Shown: piece after piece, positions 24,619 through 33,480 of the stretch
Numbering within the stretch: the stretch's first letter is position 1
Layout: each line of letters begins with the position of its first letter
Assembly: GCF_000768675.1 (NCBI RefSeq)
Contig: NZ_AVPI01000033.1
Coordinates: forward strand, 1-35,817
Length of the DNA stretch: 35,817 nucleotides
From: Knoellia flava TL1
GTDB taxonomy: Bacteria > Actinomycetota > Actinomycetes > Actinomycetales > Dermatophilaceae
Direction: 5' to 3'
Position numbers and translations under genes: made by a program
Notes under the pieces: model-generated
Databases searched by the model: none
Told to the model about the DNA's origin: nothing
Seen by the model: the letters and a program-made list of their open reading frames with translations, nothing else

Positions 24619-25491
24619 CTACCGCCGACCGGCGATGACGTCGTGGGTCGCCAGGACCCGCCTCGCGACCTCGACGTGGAGGTTCTCGACCATGCGGCCG
24701 TTGTGCGTCACGACCCCGGTCCCGGCGCCGGCCTCCCACGCCTCGAGGATGCCGCGCGCCTCCACGACCGCCTCCTCGCTCGGAGCGAAGGTCGCGTTGC
24801 AGGCCTCCACCTGGCCGGGGTGGATGAGGGTCTTGCCGTCGAAGCCGAAGTCGCGTCCCTGGACGCACTCCGCCTCGAACCCCTCGGCGTCCTTGACGTC
24901 GTTGTAGACCCCGTCGAGGATCGCGATCCCCGCTTCGCGCGCGGCGAGCAGCGACAGCTGCAGGGCAGTGAGCAGCGGCGCCCGGCCGGGGACGTGCTCG
25001 GCGCGCAGCTCCTTGACGAGGTCGTTCGTGCCCATGACGAGGACGGCGAGCCGCGGTGACGCCGAGGCGATCTCGCGGACGTTGAAGATCGCCTCGGGCG
25101 TCTCGACCATCGCCCAGAGCCTCGTGTGCTCCGGGGCGCCGGCCGCCTCGAGCGCGGCCACGAGCGATCGCACCTCGTCGGCCGAGCCGACCTTGGGCAC
25201 GACGATGCCGGCGGGCCCGGCGGCAGCGGCCGCGGCGAGGTCGGCGTCGTGCCACTGGGTGCCCGAGCCGTTGATCCGGATCGTGACCTCGCGGTCGCCG
25301 TACTCGCCCGATGCCGCTGCGGCACAGGCATTCTCGCGCGCCGCGTCCTTGTGGTCCGGCCCGACTGCGTCCTCGAGGTCGAGGATGAGCGCGTCGACCG
25401 GCAGCGTCTTCGCCTTCTCGAGCGCGCGCTCGTTCGAGCTGGGCATGTAGAGGACCGACCGACGAGGCACGTATGCCGTCTGCTCCCCCAT
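24619..25491 (-). CDS. HpcH/HpaI aldolase/citrate lyase family CoA-ester lyase (CitE/malyl-CoA lyase-like)
   Basis: 290 residues of a TIM-barrel CoA-ester lyase. SVLYMPSSNERALEKA opens the barrel, LILDLEDAVGPDHKDAAREN holds the metal Asp/Glu, TIRINGSGTQWHDADL has the substrate arginine, WAMVETPEAI the metal glutamate, and FDGKTLIHPGQVEACN the C-terminal CoA-binding loop. Enzymes of this family split malyl-, citramalyl- or beta-methylmalyl-CoA or act as malyl-CoA thioesterases; exact substrate cannot be decided. Its ATG overlaps the stop of the upstream lyase by one base (TGATG), so the two are coupled. A GTATGCCG octamer at 25471 provides the TAYV codons. Confidence 0.88.
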   Translation of the reverse strand: MGEQTAYVPRRSVLYMPSSNERALEKAKTLPVDALILDLEDAVGPDHKDAARENACAAAASGEYGDREVTIRINGSGTQWHDADLAAAAAAGPAGIVVPKVGSADEVRSLVAALEAAGAPEHTRLWAMVETPEAIFNVREIASASPRLAVLVMGTNDLVKELRAEHVPGRAPLLTALQLSLLAAREAGIAILDGVYNDVKDAEGFEAECVQGRDFGFDGKTLIHPGQVEACNATFAPSEEAVVEARGILEAWEAGAGTGVVTHNGRMVENLHVEVARRVLATHDVIAGRR

Positions 25492-26579
25492 CAGGACGCC
25501 TCACCCTCGCCCGACGCGGCAGGTGAGTCGACGGCATACAGCGTCGCGAGCTCGGGGTCGCTCGCGCTGAGGCGATCGGCGAGCTCGAGGATGACGAGGC
25601 ACTGCTTGAGCGAGGCGTCGTCCTCCATCTTGCCGTCGAGCATGACGGCGCCGGTGCCGTCGCCCATAGCCTCCTTGACGCGGCGTGCGTGGGCGACGTC
25701 CTCGGCGGACGGGCTGAAGACACGCTTGGCGATCTCGATCTGGACAGGGTGCAGCGACCACGTGCCGACGCACCCGAGGAGGAAGGCGTTGCGGAACTGG
25801 TCCTCGCAGGCGACGACGTCCTTGATGTCACCGAAGGGCCCGTAGTAGGGGAAGATCCCGTGCATCGCACAGGCGTCGACCATCCGCGCGATCGTGTAGT
25901 GCCACAGGTCCTGCTGGTAGGTCGCGCGGGCGCCCTCGACGTCGCCGTCCACGGGGTCCTGCCGCACGAGGTAGCCCGGGTGGCCGCCGCCCACGCGGGT
26001 CGTCTTCATCCGACGGTCGGCGGCGAGGTCGGCCGGACCGAGGCTGATGCCCTGCATGCGCGGCGAGGCGCCGGCGATGGCCTCGACGTTGGCGACGCCG
26101 CGGGCGGTCTCGAGGATCGCGTGGACGAGGATCGGCCGGGTGAGCCCGGCGCGTGCCTCGAGCTGGGCGAGGAGACGGTCGACGTAGTGGATGTCCTCGG
26201 GGCCCTGGACCTTCGGCACCATGATGACGTCGAGCCGGTCGCCGATCTCGGTGACGAGGGTGACGAGGTCGTCGAGGACCCACGGGCTGTCGAGGCTGTT
26301 GACGCGCGTCCAGAGCTGGGTGGACTCGCCGAAGTCCGTGCTCTTCGCAATGTCGACGAGGCCCTGCCGGGCGGCCTCCTTGCGGTCGGCCTTGACGGCG
26401 TCCTCGAGGTTGCCGAGGAGCACGTCGACCGTGCCCACCATCGCGGGGACCTTCGCCGCCATCTTCTCGTTGCTCGGGTCGAAGAAGTGGATCATCCGGC
26501 TGGGGCGGGCGGGCACCTCGCGCACCGGCGCCGGGGCGCCGACCGCGAGAGGGCCGAAGAAGTCCTTGGGTGAGCGCAT
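25491..26579 (-). CDS. HpcH/HpaI aldolase/citrate lyase family protein (malyl/beta-methylmalyl-CoA lyase-like)
   Basis: 362 residues. It shares the CoA-ester-lyase layout with its neighbour: [60 protein letters not shown] and [13 protein letters not shown]. It is longer, with an N-terminal extension (about 1-40) and an extended loop ([20 protein letters not shown]) as in actinobacterial malyl-CoA/beta-methylmalyl-CoA lyase-type proteins. The pair of unequal paralogues recalls the mcl1 (lyase) and mcl2 (thioesterase) pair of the ethylmalonyl-CoA pathway, but no crotonyl-CoA carboxylase gene is in the window. ATG at 26579; TAGCGT (26588-26593) ends 9 bases upstream, giving a leader of about two bases. 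Confidence 0.86.
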   Translation of the reverse strand: MRSPKDFFGPLAVGAPAPVREVPARPSRMIHFFDPSNEKMAAKVPAMVGTVDVLLGNLEDAVKADRKEAARQGLVDIAKSTDFGESTQLWTRVNSLDSPWVLDDLVTLVTEIGDRLDVIMVPKVQGPEDIHYVDRLLAQLEARAGLTRPILVHAILETARGVANVEAIAGASPRMQGISLGPADLAADRRMKTTRVGGGHPGYLVRQDPVDGDVEGARATYQQDLWHYTIARMVDACAMHGIFPYYGPFGDIKDVVACEDQFRNAFLLGCVGTWSLHPVQIEIAKRVFSPSAEDVAHARRVKEAMGDGTGAVMLDGKMEDDASLKQCLVILELADRLSASDPELATLYAVDSPAASGEGEAS

Positions 26580-26587
26580 GGAGCCGG

Positions 26588-26593
26588 ACGCTA
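26588..26593 (-). promoter_or_regulatory. Predicted -10 hexamer of the lyase operon
   Basis: TAGCGT on the minus strand, 9 bases before the ATG at 26579. Confidence 0.45.
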
Positions 26594-26633
26594 GCAGTGC
26601 GCGGGCGGGGGGCGTTATGAGACAGTTCACGCC

Positions 26634-27170
26634 GTGAGCGGCTCCGCGCAGACACCCTCCCCCGTCAACGTCACGCGCCTGCTCGCCGAGGCGGCGAGCA
26701 AGTCCGGCGTGATGTGGGTCGAGGTGCCGGACAGGGGCACCCACGCGGTCTGGTTCGTCTGGCACGACGACGAGGACCCTCGCGGCGCCGGGCCCGCGGC
26801 CTACGTCGTCTCCGGCGTCGGCGAGCAGACCCTGCCGCACCTGCCGCCGGAGGTGCGGGTCATCCTGCGCAGCAAGGACACCGGTGCCCGCCTCCTCGCG
26901 TTGCCCGCCACGACCCGTGAGCTCGAGCCCGGATCGCCGGAGTGGGACGCCGCCGCCGAGGTGCTGCGCGCCGAGCGGCTCAACGCCACCGGCGACGTCG
27001 TCGCCCGCTGGCGCGAGAGCGCGACCATCACCGTCATCACTCCTCATGGCCGTCCCGACGAGGCGCCCGGATCGTATGCCGTCGGCCCCGGTCGCGTGAC
27101 CGTCACGCCCGCGCGTGGGACGACGGCGCGTTGGCGGCCGTGGCACTGGCGCGGTCGCGGTCGCGACTGA
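26634..27170 (+). CDS. Conserved hypothetical protein upstream of the MgtE_N/CBS gene
   Basis: 178 residues, no signal peptide or membrane helix. Not a family I recognise. Its features are [20 protein letters not shown] and [20 protein letters not shown] in the first half, [10 protein letters not shown]-like beta strands later, and a very basic Trp/Arg-rich tail ([14 protein letters not shown]) that could bind nucleic acid or membrane. GTG at 26634 has no clear ribosome site; a weak GACAGT lies 8 bases upstream. It is divergent from the lyase operon (54-base gap) and lies 88 bases before the MgtE_N gene in the same direction, in the block conserved around mrp and tatB. Confidence 0.7.
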   Translation: MSGSAQTPSPVNVTRLLAEAASKSGVMWVEVPDRGTHAVWFVWHDDEDPRGAGPAAYVVSGVGEQTLPHLPPEVRVILRSKDTGARLLALPATTRELEPGSPEWDAAAEVLRAERLNATGDVVARWRESATITVITPHGRPDEAPGSYAVGPGRVTVTPARGTTARWRPWHWRGRGRD

Positions 27171-27246
27171 GGACGTCGCGGCCGGGCGCAGCGGGAAAGG
27201 ACGACCGGCCCCGGGACGGCGCCACGGGCCGAGCGGTCGGCCCGAC

Positions 27247-27252
27247 TAGCCT
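27247..27252 (+). promoter_or_regulatory. Predicted -10 hexamer, leaderless promoter of the MgtE_N/CBS gene
   Basis: TAGCCT ends exactly 7 bases before the GTG at 27259; no Shine-Dalgarno site. Confidence 0.55.
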
Positions 27253-27258
27253 GTCCGT

Positions 27259-28557
27259 GTGAGCACGAGCACCCGCGTCTTCGTCGGCCGACTGGCCGAG
27301 CTCGCCGTCTTCGACCCCCTGGGCGACCCCGTGGGTCGCGTCCGGGACGTCGTCGTGACGTTCAGCGCGCAGCGCACCAGACCTCGGGTCATCGGCCTCG
27401 TCGTCGAGGTGCCCGGCCGCCGCCGGGTCTTCGTGCCCATGACCCGGGTGACGTCGGTCGACGGTGGCCAGGTCATCACCACCGGCCTCGTCAACATGCG
27501 CCGCTTCGAGCAGCGCCCCAACGAGACGCTCGTCCTCGCCGAGCTCATCGAGCGCCACGTCCGCGTGCGCGACGAGGGAGGCGAGGTCGTCGACGCGACG
27601 GTCGAGGACATCGGGCTCGAGCAGAACCACGCCCGCAGCTGGTCGGTGACCCGCGCCTTCGTCCGTCGTGCCTCCGCCCGCAGCTCGCTCTCCCGGCTCG
27701 GCCGCCGCCGGGGTGAGACGTTCGTCGTCCCCATCGAGGACGTCGACGGCCTGCGCGACACCGCCGACGTCCAGAGCGCGGCCCGGCTCCTCGAGCACTA
27801 CGAGGACCTCAAGCCCGCCGACCTCGCCGAGGCGATCCACGACCTCCCCGCCAAGCGCCGGGCCGAGGTCGCCGCCGCCCTCGCCGACGAGCAGCTCGCC
27901 GACGTCCTCGAGGAGCTCCCCGAGGAGGAGCAGGTCGAGATCATCGCCGGCCTCGGCAACGACCGCATCGCCGACGTCCTCGAGGCGATGGAGCCCGACG
28001 ACGCCGCCGACCTCCTCGCCGAGCTCCCGACCGCGCGCCAGGAGGAGCTGCTCGAGCTCATGGAGCCCGACGAGGCGGCGGACCTGCGGCGGCTCCTCAC
28101 CTACGACGAGAACACCGCCGGTGGCCTCATGACGACCGAGCCGGTGATCCTCGGCCCGGACGCCTCGATCGCCGAGGCCCTCGCGGTCGTACGGCGACAG
28201 GAGCTGTCGACGACGATGGCGTGCACCGTCTTCGTGTGCCGCCCGCCGCTCGAGACCCCGACCGGCAAGTTCCTCGGCATGGTCCACATCCAGCGCCTGC
28301 TGCGCGAGCCCCCGCACGCCGCGATCGGGACCATCCTCGACAAGGACGTCGAGCCGGTCTCGACCGACGCCACCGTGGGCCAGGTGACGCGCATGCTCGC
28401 GACCTACGACCTCGTCGCGCTTCCCGTCGTCGACGACAACGGGCTGCTCGTCGGCGCCGTCACGGTCGACGACGTCCTCGACCACCTCCTGCCCGACGAC
28501 TGGCGCGAGGACCGCCACGAGGTCACCGGCTCGCACGAGGTGATCCCGCATGGCTGA
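27259..28557 (+). CDS. MgtE N-terminal/PRC-barrel/CBS protein without membrane domain
   Basis: 432 residues. An N-terminal PRC-barrel-like region (about 8-150, LAVFDPLGDPVGRVRDVVVT) is followed by the MgtE_N helical superhelix (about 170-275, with repeated DVLEELPEEE, ADVLEAMEPDDAADLLAELP) and a pair of CBS domains (about 285-425; ENTAGGLMTTEPVILGPDAS and LVALPVVDDNGLLVGAVTVD). The five-helix transmembrane pore of MgtE is absent. The protein thus has the Mg2+-sensing half only, as in mycobacterial Rv1232c; a regulatory or partner role is likely. The DUF1003 membrane gene overlaps it by eight bases, suggesting a two-protein complex. GTG at 27259 follows TAGCCT (leaderless). Confidence 0.9.
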   Translation: MSTSTRVFVGRLAELAVFDPLGDPVGRVRDVVVTFSAQRTRPRVIGLVVEVPGRRRVFVPMTRVTSVDGGQVITTGLVNMRRFEQRPNETLVLAELIERHVRVRDEGGEVVDATVEDIGLEQNHARSWSVTRAFVRRASARSSLSRLGRRRGETFVVPIEDVDGLRDTADVQSAARLLEHYEDLKPADLAEAIHDLPAKRRAEVAAALADEQLADVLEELPEEEQVEIIAGLGNDRIADVLEAMEPDDAADLLAELPTARQEELLELMEPDEAADLRRLLTYDENTAGGLMTTEPVILGPDASIAEALAVVRRQELSTTMACTVFVCRPPLETPTGKFLGMVHIQRLLREPPHAAIGTILDKDVEPVSTDATVGQVTRMLATYDLVALPVVDDNGLLVGAVTVDDVLDHLLPDDWREDRHEVTGSHEVIPHG

Positions 28558-29131
28558 GCGCCGCGACCGCGCGCCTCGCCTCGACCAGCCGCGAGAGGCG
28601 AGGCGCCAGTTCATCAGCCGCCCCGAGGCCCTCACCGAGGAGGCGTTCGGCGTCCTCTCCGAGCGGTTCGCCCGCTACATGGGGACGGCCTACTTCCTCA
28701 TCGGCATGACGATCTTCGTCCTCGCCTGGGTGCTGTGGAACCTCCTCGCGCCGAGCGACTGGCGCTTCGACGAGTACCCCTTCATCTTCCTCACGCTCAT
28801 GCTCAGCCTGCAGGCCTCGTATGCCGCGCCGCTCATCCTCCTCGCGCAGAACCGCCAGGCCGACCGTGACCGCGTGGCCCTCGAGCAGGACCGCACCAGG
28901 GACGAGCGCAACCTCGCCGACACCGAGTTCCTCACCCGCGAGGTCGCCGCGCTGCGGATCGCCATGCGCGACAGCGCGACCCGTGACTTCGTCCGCGGCG
29001 AGCTGCGCGACCTGCTCGACGAGATGGAGGAGCGAGGGCTCGTCGTGGGTCGGCTGGCCCCCGACGACCGTGACGCATCGGACACCGCCAGGACCCGGCC
29101 CGATGAGGGAGGATCGCACCGCTCGACCTAG
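28550..29131 (+). CDS. DUF1003 membrane protein
   Basis: 193 residues. Two transmembrane helices (about 45-68, TAYFLIGMTIFVLAWVLWNL; about 78-100, PFIFLTLMLSLQASYAAPLI) are separated by a short loop with DEYPF, and are followed by a long charged coiled-coil-like tail (about 102-170, NRQADRDRVALEQDRTRDER). This is the standard DUF1003 layout, with the tail in the cytosol. The start overlaps the MgtE_N/CBS gene by eight bases with GAGG upstream. Possibly the membrane partner of the soluble MgtE_N/CBS protein; this is inferred from overlap alone. The octamer at 28819 supplies SYAA. Confidence 0.9.
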   Translation: MAERRDRAPRLDQPREARRQFISRPEALTEEAFGVLSERFARYMGTAYFLIGMTIFVLAWVLWNLLAPSDWRFDEYPFIFLTLMLSLQASYAAPLILLAQNRQADRDRVALEQDRTRDERNLADTEFLTREVAALRIAMRDSATRDFVRGELRDLLDEMEERGLVVGRLAPDDRDASDTARTRPDEGGSHRST

Positions 29132-29134
29132 CAT
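29129..29134 (+). promoter_or_regulatory. Predicted -10 hexamer, leaderless promoter of mrp
   Basis: TAGCAT ends exactly 7 bases before the ATG at 29141. It overlaps the end of the DUF1003 gene, so mrp may have its own promoter within the operon. Confidence 0.5.
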
Positions 29135-29140
29135 GGAGCA

Positions 29141-30286
29141 ATGCCCGACACCGCTGCACCCGTGAGCGACGAGGCCCTGCGCGCCGCTCTCTCCACCGTC
29201 AACGACCCCGAGATCCGCAAGCCGATCACCGAGCTCGGCATGGTCGAGTCGGTGGAGTGCGACGACACCGGACGGGTCGCGGTGACCGTGCTGCTCACCA
29301 TCGCCGGCTGCCCCCTCAAGGACACCCTCACCAAGGACACGATCGCGGCCCTGCTCAAGGTCCCCGGCGTCACCGCCGTCGACGTCACGCTCGGTGTCAT
29401 GTCCGACGAGCAGCGCGCCGAGCTTCGCACGAACCTGCGCGGTGGCGCGGCCGAGAAGGAGATCCCCTTCGCCAAGGCCGGCAGCCTCACCCGCGTGTAT
29501 GCCGTCGCGTCCGGCAAGGGCGGCGTCGGCAAGTCGTCGGTGACGGCCAACCTCGCGGCTGCGCTCGCCGAGCAGGGCCTCAAGGTCGGCGTCGTCGACG
29601 CCGACATCTACGGCTTCTCCATCCCGCGCATGCTCGGCGTCGAGCATCGGCCGACCCAGGTCGACGAGATGATCCTGCCGCCCGTCGCCCACGACGTGAA
29701 GGTCATCTCGATCGGCATGTTCGTGCCCGGCAACCAGCCGGTCGTCTGGCGTGGCCCCATGCTCCACCGGGCCCTGCAGCAGTTCCTCGCCGACGTCTTC
29801 TGGGGCGACCTCGACGTCCTCCTGCTCGACCTCCCCCCGGGCACGGGCGACATCGCGATCTCGGTCGCCCAGCTCATCCCCGGCGCCGAGATCCTCGTCG
29901 TCACGACCCCGCAGCAGGCGGCGGCCGAGGTCGCCGAGCGCGCCGGCGCGATCGCCGTCCAGACCCACCAGCGGGTCGCCGGGGTCATCGAGAACATGTC
30001 GTGGCTCGAGCTGCCCGACGGCACCCGCCAGGAGATCTTCGGCTCCGGAGGCGGGCAGGTCGTCGCGGACTCGCTCACCCGGAGCATCGGCGCCCCGGTG
30101 CCACTGCTCGGCCAGATCCCGCTCGACACGTCGCTGCGCATCGGTGCCGACCAGGGCAGCCCGGTCGTCCTCGGCGAGCCCACCTCCCCCGCGGCCGTCG
30201 CCCTGCGCGGCATCGCACGCGAGCTCGGTCAGCGCTCCCGCGGCCTCGCGGGTCGCTCGCTCGGCCTCACCCCCGCCGGCCGCTGA
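29141..30286 (+). CDS. mrp: Mrp/ApbC/NBP35-family P-loop ATPase
   Basis: 381 residues. An N-terminal DUF59/MIP18-like domain (about 8-100, VNDPEIRKPITELGMVESVE and TIAGCPLKDTLTKDT) is fused to a ParA/Mrp ATPase domain. The P-loop is SGKGGVGKSS (124-133), and DVLLLDLPPGTGDI is the Walker B region. The family carries and delivers [4Fe-4S] clusters. The CPxC motif that binds the bridging cluster in canonical Mrp is replaced: the corresponding stretch reads NMSWLELPDGTRQEIFGSGG, with no cysteine. Only two cysteines occur, both in the N-terminal domain (Cys40, Cys57). This is the actinobacterial form of Mrp (Rv1229c-like). Starts at ATG 29141 after TAGCAT. Confidence 0.93.
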   Translation: MPDTAAPVSDEALRAALSTVNDPEIRKPITELGMVESVECDDTGRVAVTVLLTIAGCPLKDTLTKDTIAALLKVPGVTAVDVTLGVMSDEQRAELRTNLRGGAAEKEIPFAKAGSLTRVYAVASGKGGVGKSSVTANLAAALAEQGLKVGVVDADIYGFSIPRMLGVEHRPTQVDEMILPPVAHDVKVISIGMFVPGNQPVVWRGPMLHRALQQFLADVFWGDLDVLLLDLPPGTGDIAISVAQLIPGAEILVVTTPQQAAAEVAERAGAIAVQTHQRVAGVIENMSWLELPDGTRQEIFGSGGGQVVADSLTRSIGAPVPLLGQIPLDTSLRIGADQGSPVVLGEPTSPAAVALRGIARELGQRSRGLAGRSLGLTPAGR

Positions 30287-30297
30287 CCGCACCAGTC

Positions 30298-30366
30298 CGA
30301 CTTATTGCCCAGTTGGGACACGCTTTCGTCGGCCGAAGGCCACTCAGCGTGTCCCAACTGGGCAAT
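30298..30366. terminator. Long hairpin with CGACTTATTGCC box between mrp and tatB
   Basis: A 21-bp perfect stem (30304-30324 with 30346-30366) and 21-base loop, between convergent stops (30286, 30376). The left edge carries CGACTTATTGCC (30298-30309), shared with the hairpin at 34211; on the right only the ATTGCC half is complemented. Confidence 0.85.
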
Positions 30367-30375
30367 GCGGGCATC

Positions 30376-30777
30376 TCAGGTGGCGTCGACGTCGTAGGGC
30401 GTCGGGCGCAGCGGGTCCCACCCCCGGTTGCTCGTGTCGAGCCAGGCCGACTCGTCGTCGGGTGACACCTCAGCGGTGTCGGGGTTCGTCCCGCGGGTCT
30501 TGAGTGTCGCGGCGGCGTCCTCGAGCGGCTCGACGAGTGCCTCGCGCACGATCCGGCGCGGGTCGTACTGCCGCGGGTCGTACTGGCGCCAGTTGATGTC
30601 CTCGTAGTCCGGGCCCAGCTGGTCCTTGAGCTGCCCCTTGGCACCCTCGGCCATGACCCTGGCCTTGCGGATCATTTGGGCGAGCTTCTGGGCGTACTCC
30701 GGCAGCCGCTCCGGGCCGAGGACGAAGACAGCGATGAGGGCAAGGAGCACGATCTCCCAGCCGTTGATGCCGAACAC
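30376..30777 (-). CDS. tatB: Sec-independent protein translocase subunit TatB
   Basis: 133 residues. The N-terminal transmembrane helix with the Tat motif (FGINGWEIVLLALIAVFVLG then PERLPEY) is followed by an amphipathic helix (LAQMIRKARVMAEGAKGQLK) and a charged tail. RQYDPRQYDPRR is a short internal repeat. TatB with TatC receives folded twin-arginine substrates such as the serine hydrolase and L,D-transpeptidase of this window. The GTG at 30777 has AGGAGG just upstream. It is the last gene of the sigE-rseA-htrA-tatB unit, 27 bases after htrA, the same order as Rv1221-Rv1224 of M. tuberculosis. Confidence 0.95.
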   Translation of the reverse strand: MFGINGWEIVLLALIAVFVLGPERLPEYAQKLAQMIRKARVMAEGAKGQLKDQLGPDYEDINWRQYDPRQYDPRRIVREALVEPLEDAAATLKTRGTNPDTAEVSPDDESAWLDTSNRGWDPLRPTPYDVDAT

Positions 30778-30804
30778 TCGTCCTCCTGTGCGCTCCCTCG
30801 AGCG

Positions 30805-32262
30805 TCAGTCGCTCCTGCCCTGGAGGACCATCTTGACATCCCGCGACTTCCCGTCCCGCACGACGGTCAGGGAGACCGTCGAGCCCACCGGCTTGGAGCG
30901 GATCGCCACGACGAGAGCGTCCGGGTCGGTGACCGGCTGGCCCTCGAACGCCGTGATGACGTCACCGGGCTCGAGCCCGGCCTTGTCGGCCGGGCCGCCG
31001 GGCGTGACCGCCGGCGTCTGGCTGCTGTCCTCGCCGATCTTGACGCCCTCGCCCTGGTAGCTGCGGTCGAGGACGACACCGATGACGGGGTGCTCGGCCT
31101 TGCCGGTGCGGATGAGCTGGTCGACGGTGATCTTGACCTGGGCGCTGGGGATGGCGAAGCCAACGCCGATGTTGCCGCTCTGCCCGTCGAGGCTCGAGCC
31201 GGCGACGCGAGCGATCGCGGTGTTGACGCCGATGACCCGTCCCTGCATGTCGAGCAGCGGCCCGCCCGAGTTGCCCGGGTTGATCGCCGCGTCCGTCTGG
31301 ATGGCGTTGATGAAGGACTGGTCGTCGGCCTGGCCGGGCGTCACGGGCCGGTTGAGCGCCGACACGATGCCGGTGGTGACGGTCGAGTCGAGGCCCAGCG
31401 GCGCGCCCACGGCGATGACCGGGTCGCCGACGACGACGTCGGCGGAGTCGCCGAGCGTCAGCGCCTTGAGGTCGGTGCGCTCGACCTTGAGGACGGCGAG
31501 GTCGTAGGAGACGTCCCGCCCGACGATTGTCGCCTTGGACTGCTTGCCGTTGGCGAGGACGACGGTGATCGTGCCACCGTCGGCGGCCGAGGAGACGACG
31601 TGGTTGTTGGTGACGATGTGGCCCTTGCCGTCGAGCACCCAGCCCGAACCGGTGCCGTCGCCGCCGGTCGCCTCGACGCGGATCGTCACGACGCTGGGCG
31701 TCGCCCGCGCGGCGATGTTGGCGACGCTGCCCTCGGGGCGCGCCGTCGCTCCGGCGCCCGGCTTGGGCGCCGATCCGTTGTCGGAGCTCCCGCCGATGTC
31801 GAGGCCGTCGAAGCGGTCGGTCGAGCCGACCCATCCGCCGAGCAGGCCGCCACCGAGACCCGCGAGCAGCGCGGCGACGCCGGCGATGAGGAAGACCGCG
31901 AGCCAACCCGGACCGCGCCCGCTGCGACCCGACGACGGCGAGGAGGGCGAGGTGGGCGCGGCAGGCGAGCCGCCGGCATACGGACGAGGAGAAGCGGCCG
32001 CGGCATAGGGGTCGTATGCCGTGTGCCCACCGGGCTGCTGCCAGCTCTGGGGGCCGGCCGGCCGGCTCTGGGTGGACTCCCGCGACTGGGACGCCGCGGC
32101 GTCGGACCACCACGTCGGCTCCGGTTCGCGCGGCGGGAGCAGTGGCTGCTGGCCGGGGGCCGGACCGATCTCCTGCGTCCGCCCCAGGTCGACCTCGGTC
32201 GTGTGCCGCGGGTCGACGTCGGGGGACTCGCCGTCGGCGCGGTGCGGGCTGTCCTCGGTCAT
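30805..32262 (-). CDS. Membrane-anchored HtrA/DegP-family serine protease (PDZ)
   Basis: 485 residues. A long, Pro/Ser-rich cytosolic N-terminus (1-118), one transmembrane helix (about 119-146), a trypsin-like protease domain with His221 (NNHVV), Asp254 (YDLAVL) and Ser332 (NPGNSGGPLL), and a C-terminal PDZ domain (about 395-480, GGPADKAGLEPGDVITAFEG). The catalytic triad is intact. It degrades or refolds misfolded envelope proteins and is equivalent to PepD/HtrA2 (Rv1223), a SigE target in mycobacteria. ATG at 32262 overlaps the rseA stop (ATGA). Two octamers (31974, 32014) fall in the N-terminal region and supply PYAG and TAYD. Confidence 0.95.
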   Translation of the reverse strand: MTEDSPHRADGESPDVDPRHTTEVDLGRTQEIGPAPGQQPLLPPREPEPTWWSDAAASQSRESTQSRPAGPQSWQQPGGHTAYDPYAAAASPRPYAGGSPAAPTSPSSPSSGRSGRGPGWLAVFLIAGVAALLAGLGGGLLGGWVGSTDRFDGLDIGGSSDNGSAPKPGAGATARPEGSVANIAARATPSVVTIRVEATGGDGTGSGWVLDGKGHIVTNNHVVSSAADGGTITVVLANGKQSKATIVGRDVSYDLAVLKVERTDLKALTLGDSADVVVGDPVIAVGAPLGLDSTVTTGIVSALNRPVTPGQADDQSFINAIQTDAAINPGNSGGPLLDMQGRVIGVNTAIARVAGSSLDGQSGNIGVGFAIPSAQVKITVDQLIRTGKAEHPVIGVVLDRSYQGEGVKIGEDSSQTPAVTPGGPADKAGLEPGDVITAFEGQPVTDPDALVVAIRSKPVGSTVSLTVVRDGKSRDVKMVLQGRSD

Positions 32263-32828
32263 GTCCGAGATTCTGCCTCGCACAGGTCGAGGTTCCGAAT
32301 CGAGCTGCCACCTGTCCACGAGGTCGAGACGGCGCGGGTTCGCAGCGGGCTCGCGGGGGCGCTCGGCGGCGACGACGCGGGCCGGACGGTGGGCGTCGAG
32401 CCACCCACGGAGCTCACCGACGTCGTGAGGGAGCCGGTGCCGGTCACGGTGAGCGACCACGCGACGGCGGCGGTCGCTCCAGCCGCCGCCGTCGCGAGGG
32501 CCGCCGACCTCAGAGGGCTCCGGTGCGCGGGAGGCGCCGACGGCGGAACCATCTCGAGAGGTGCGAACTCACCCGTCCGGTCCACCACGGGGGCGGCGGT
32601 CGACGTGGCGAGGGCGACGAGCTGGGCGTGGAGGCTGCCGGGCATCGACGGGCAACCCGTGGCGAGCAGCGCCTGCAGCCGGCGCTCGGCCGCGACGGCA
32701 TGCTGGCAGTTGACGCAGGTGATGAGGTGGCGGTCCCAGGCGTCGGAGCGCTGCGGCGAGAGATGGCCCGAGACGTAGTCGGCGATCTCGTCCAGGCGGC
32801 AGCGGGAGGGTCGCGACAGGCCGATCAC
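32259..32828 (-). CDS. rseA: Anti-sigma factor (RseA-type, ZAS zinc motif)
   Basis: 189 residues. The N-terminal zinc-containing anti-sigma domain has the HxxxCxxC motif at His34, Cys38 and Cys41 (RHLITCVNC); a further His22 can complete the site. A Pro-rich spacer is followed by one transmembrane helix (about 106-128) and a short, Ser/Thr-rich extracytoplasmic tail. It should hold SigE inactive at the membrane until proteolysed or oxidised. The GTG start overlaps the sigE stop (GTGA) and its own stop overlaps the htrA start (ATGA). Corresponds to Rv1222. Confidence 0.9.
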   Translation of the reverse strand: MIGLSRPSRCRLDEIADYVSGHLSPQRSDAWDRHLITCVNCQHAVAAERRLQALLATGCPSMPGSLHAQLVALATSTAAPVVDRTGEFAPLEMVPPSAPPAHRSPLRSAALATAAAGATAAVAWSLTVTGTGSLTTSVSSVGGSTPTVRPASSPPSAPASPLRTRAVSTSWTGGSSIRNLDLCEAESRT

Positions 32829-33433
32829 ACGGCACCTCGCGCGGGCGTGAGGATCGCAGGGCGCAGCGAGGACCCACCGGACGAGGCGCGGACCTCGGGG
32901 GCGCGGTGCGCGAGGGCCTCGCGCAGCTGGGCGCGGCCGCGGTGGATGCGCGAGCGGACGGTGCCGAGCTTGACGTCGAGCGTGGCGGCGATCTCCTCGT
33001 AGGAGAGACCCTCGATGTCGCAGAGGACGACCGCGGCGCGGAAGTCGGGCGCGAGCGAGTCGAGCGCGCGCTGGACGTCGTCGTCGAAGTGGGCGTCGGC
33101 GTAGGTCTGCTCCGGGCCGAGCTCGCGGCTGGGCAGCCGGGCGGCGGACTCGTCGGAGAGCGCGTCGAAGCGGATCCGCTGCTTGCGGCGCATCTTGTCG
33201 AGGAAGACGTTGGTCGTGATGCGGTGCAGCCAGCCCTCGAAGGTGCCCGGGCGGTAGGTGTGCAGCGAGCGGAAGACGCGGATGAAGACGTCCTGGGTGA
33301 GGTCCTCCGCGTCGTGGACGTTGCCGGTGAGGCGGTAGGCGAGCCGGTAGACGCGGGCGCTGTGCTCCTCGACGATCTGCTCCCACGACGGCGGCGTCCA
33401 CTCGAGGGTGGCCGCACCTGCGTCCGTCGTCAT
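32825..33433 (-). CDS. sigE: ECF sigma factor SigE
   Basis: 202 residues from ATG 33433. Regions 2 ([54 protein letters not shown]-type helix) and 4 ([40 protein letters not shown]) are complete. This is the envelope-stress SigE of mycobacteria (Rv1221), with anti-sigma RseA directly downstream, and is not the same group as the three small sigma factors at 5.8-9.2 kb. ATG 33433 is preferred because AGGGG precedes it; an ATG at 33469 would add 12 residues. An ECF promoter lies upstream (33481-33506), so expression is probably autoregulated. Confidence 0.94.
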   Translation of the reverse strand: MTTDAGAATLEWTPPSWEQIVEEHSARVYRLAYRLTGNVHDAEDLTQDVFIRVFRSLHTYRPGTFEGWLHRITTNVFLDKMRRKQRIRFDALSDESAARLPSRELGPEQTYADAHFDDDVQRALDSLAPDFRAAVVLCDIEGLSYEEIAATLDVKLGTVRSRIHRGRAQLREALAHRAPEVRASSGGSSLRPAILTPARGAV

Positions 33434-33480
33434 CGTCGTCCCCTGCTCCGTCGCCACGTGGCTGTCCATGCACTGATGTC

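Noticed and set aside
24533-25870. A minus-strand frame leading from the lyase region into the L,D-transpeptidase
   Set aside because: Ser/Arg/Pro-rich shadow in another frame from the two lyases; the transpeptidase ATG at 24532 has a ribosome site and begins a signal peptide.
30676-32778. A 700-codon plus-strand frame opposite htrA and rseA
   Set aside because: htrA has an intact catalytic triad and PDZ domain on the other strand; this frame is low-complexity antisense.
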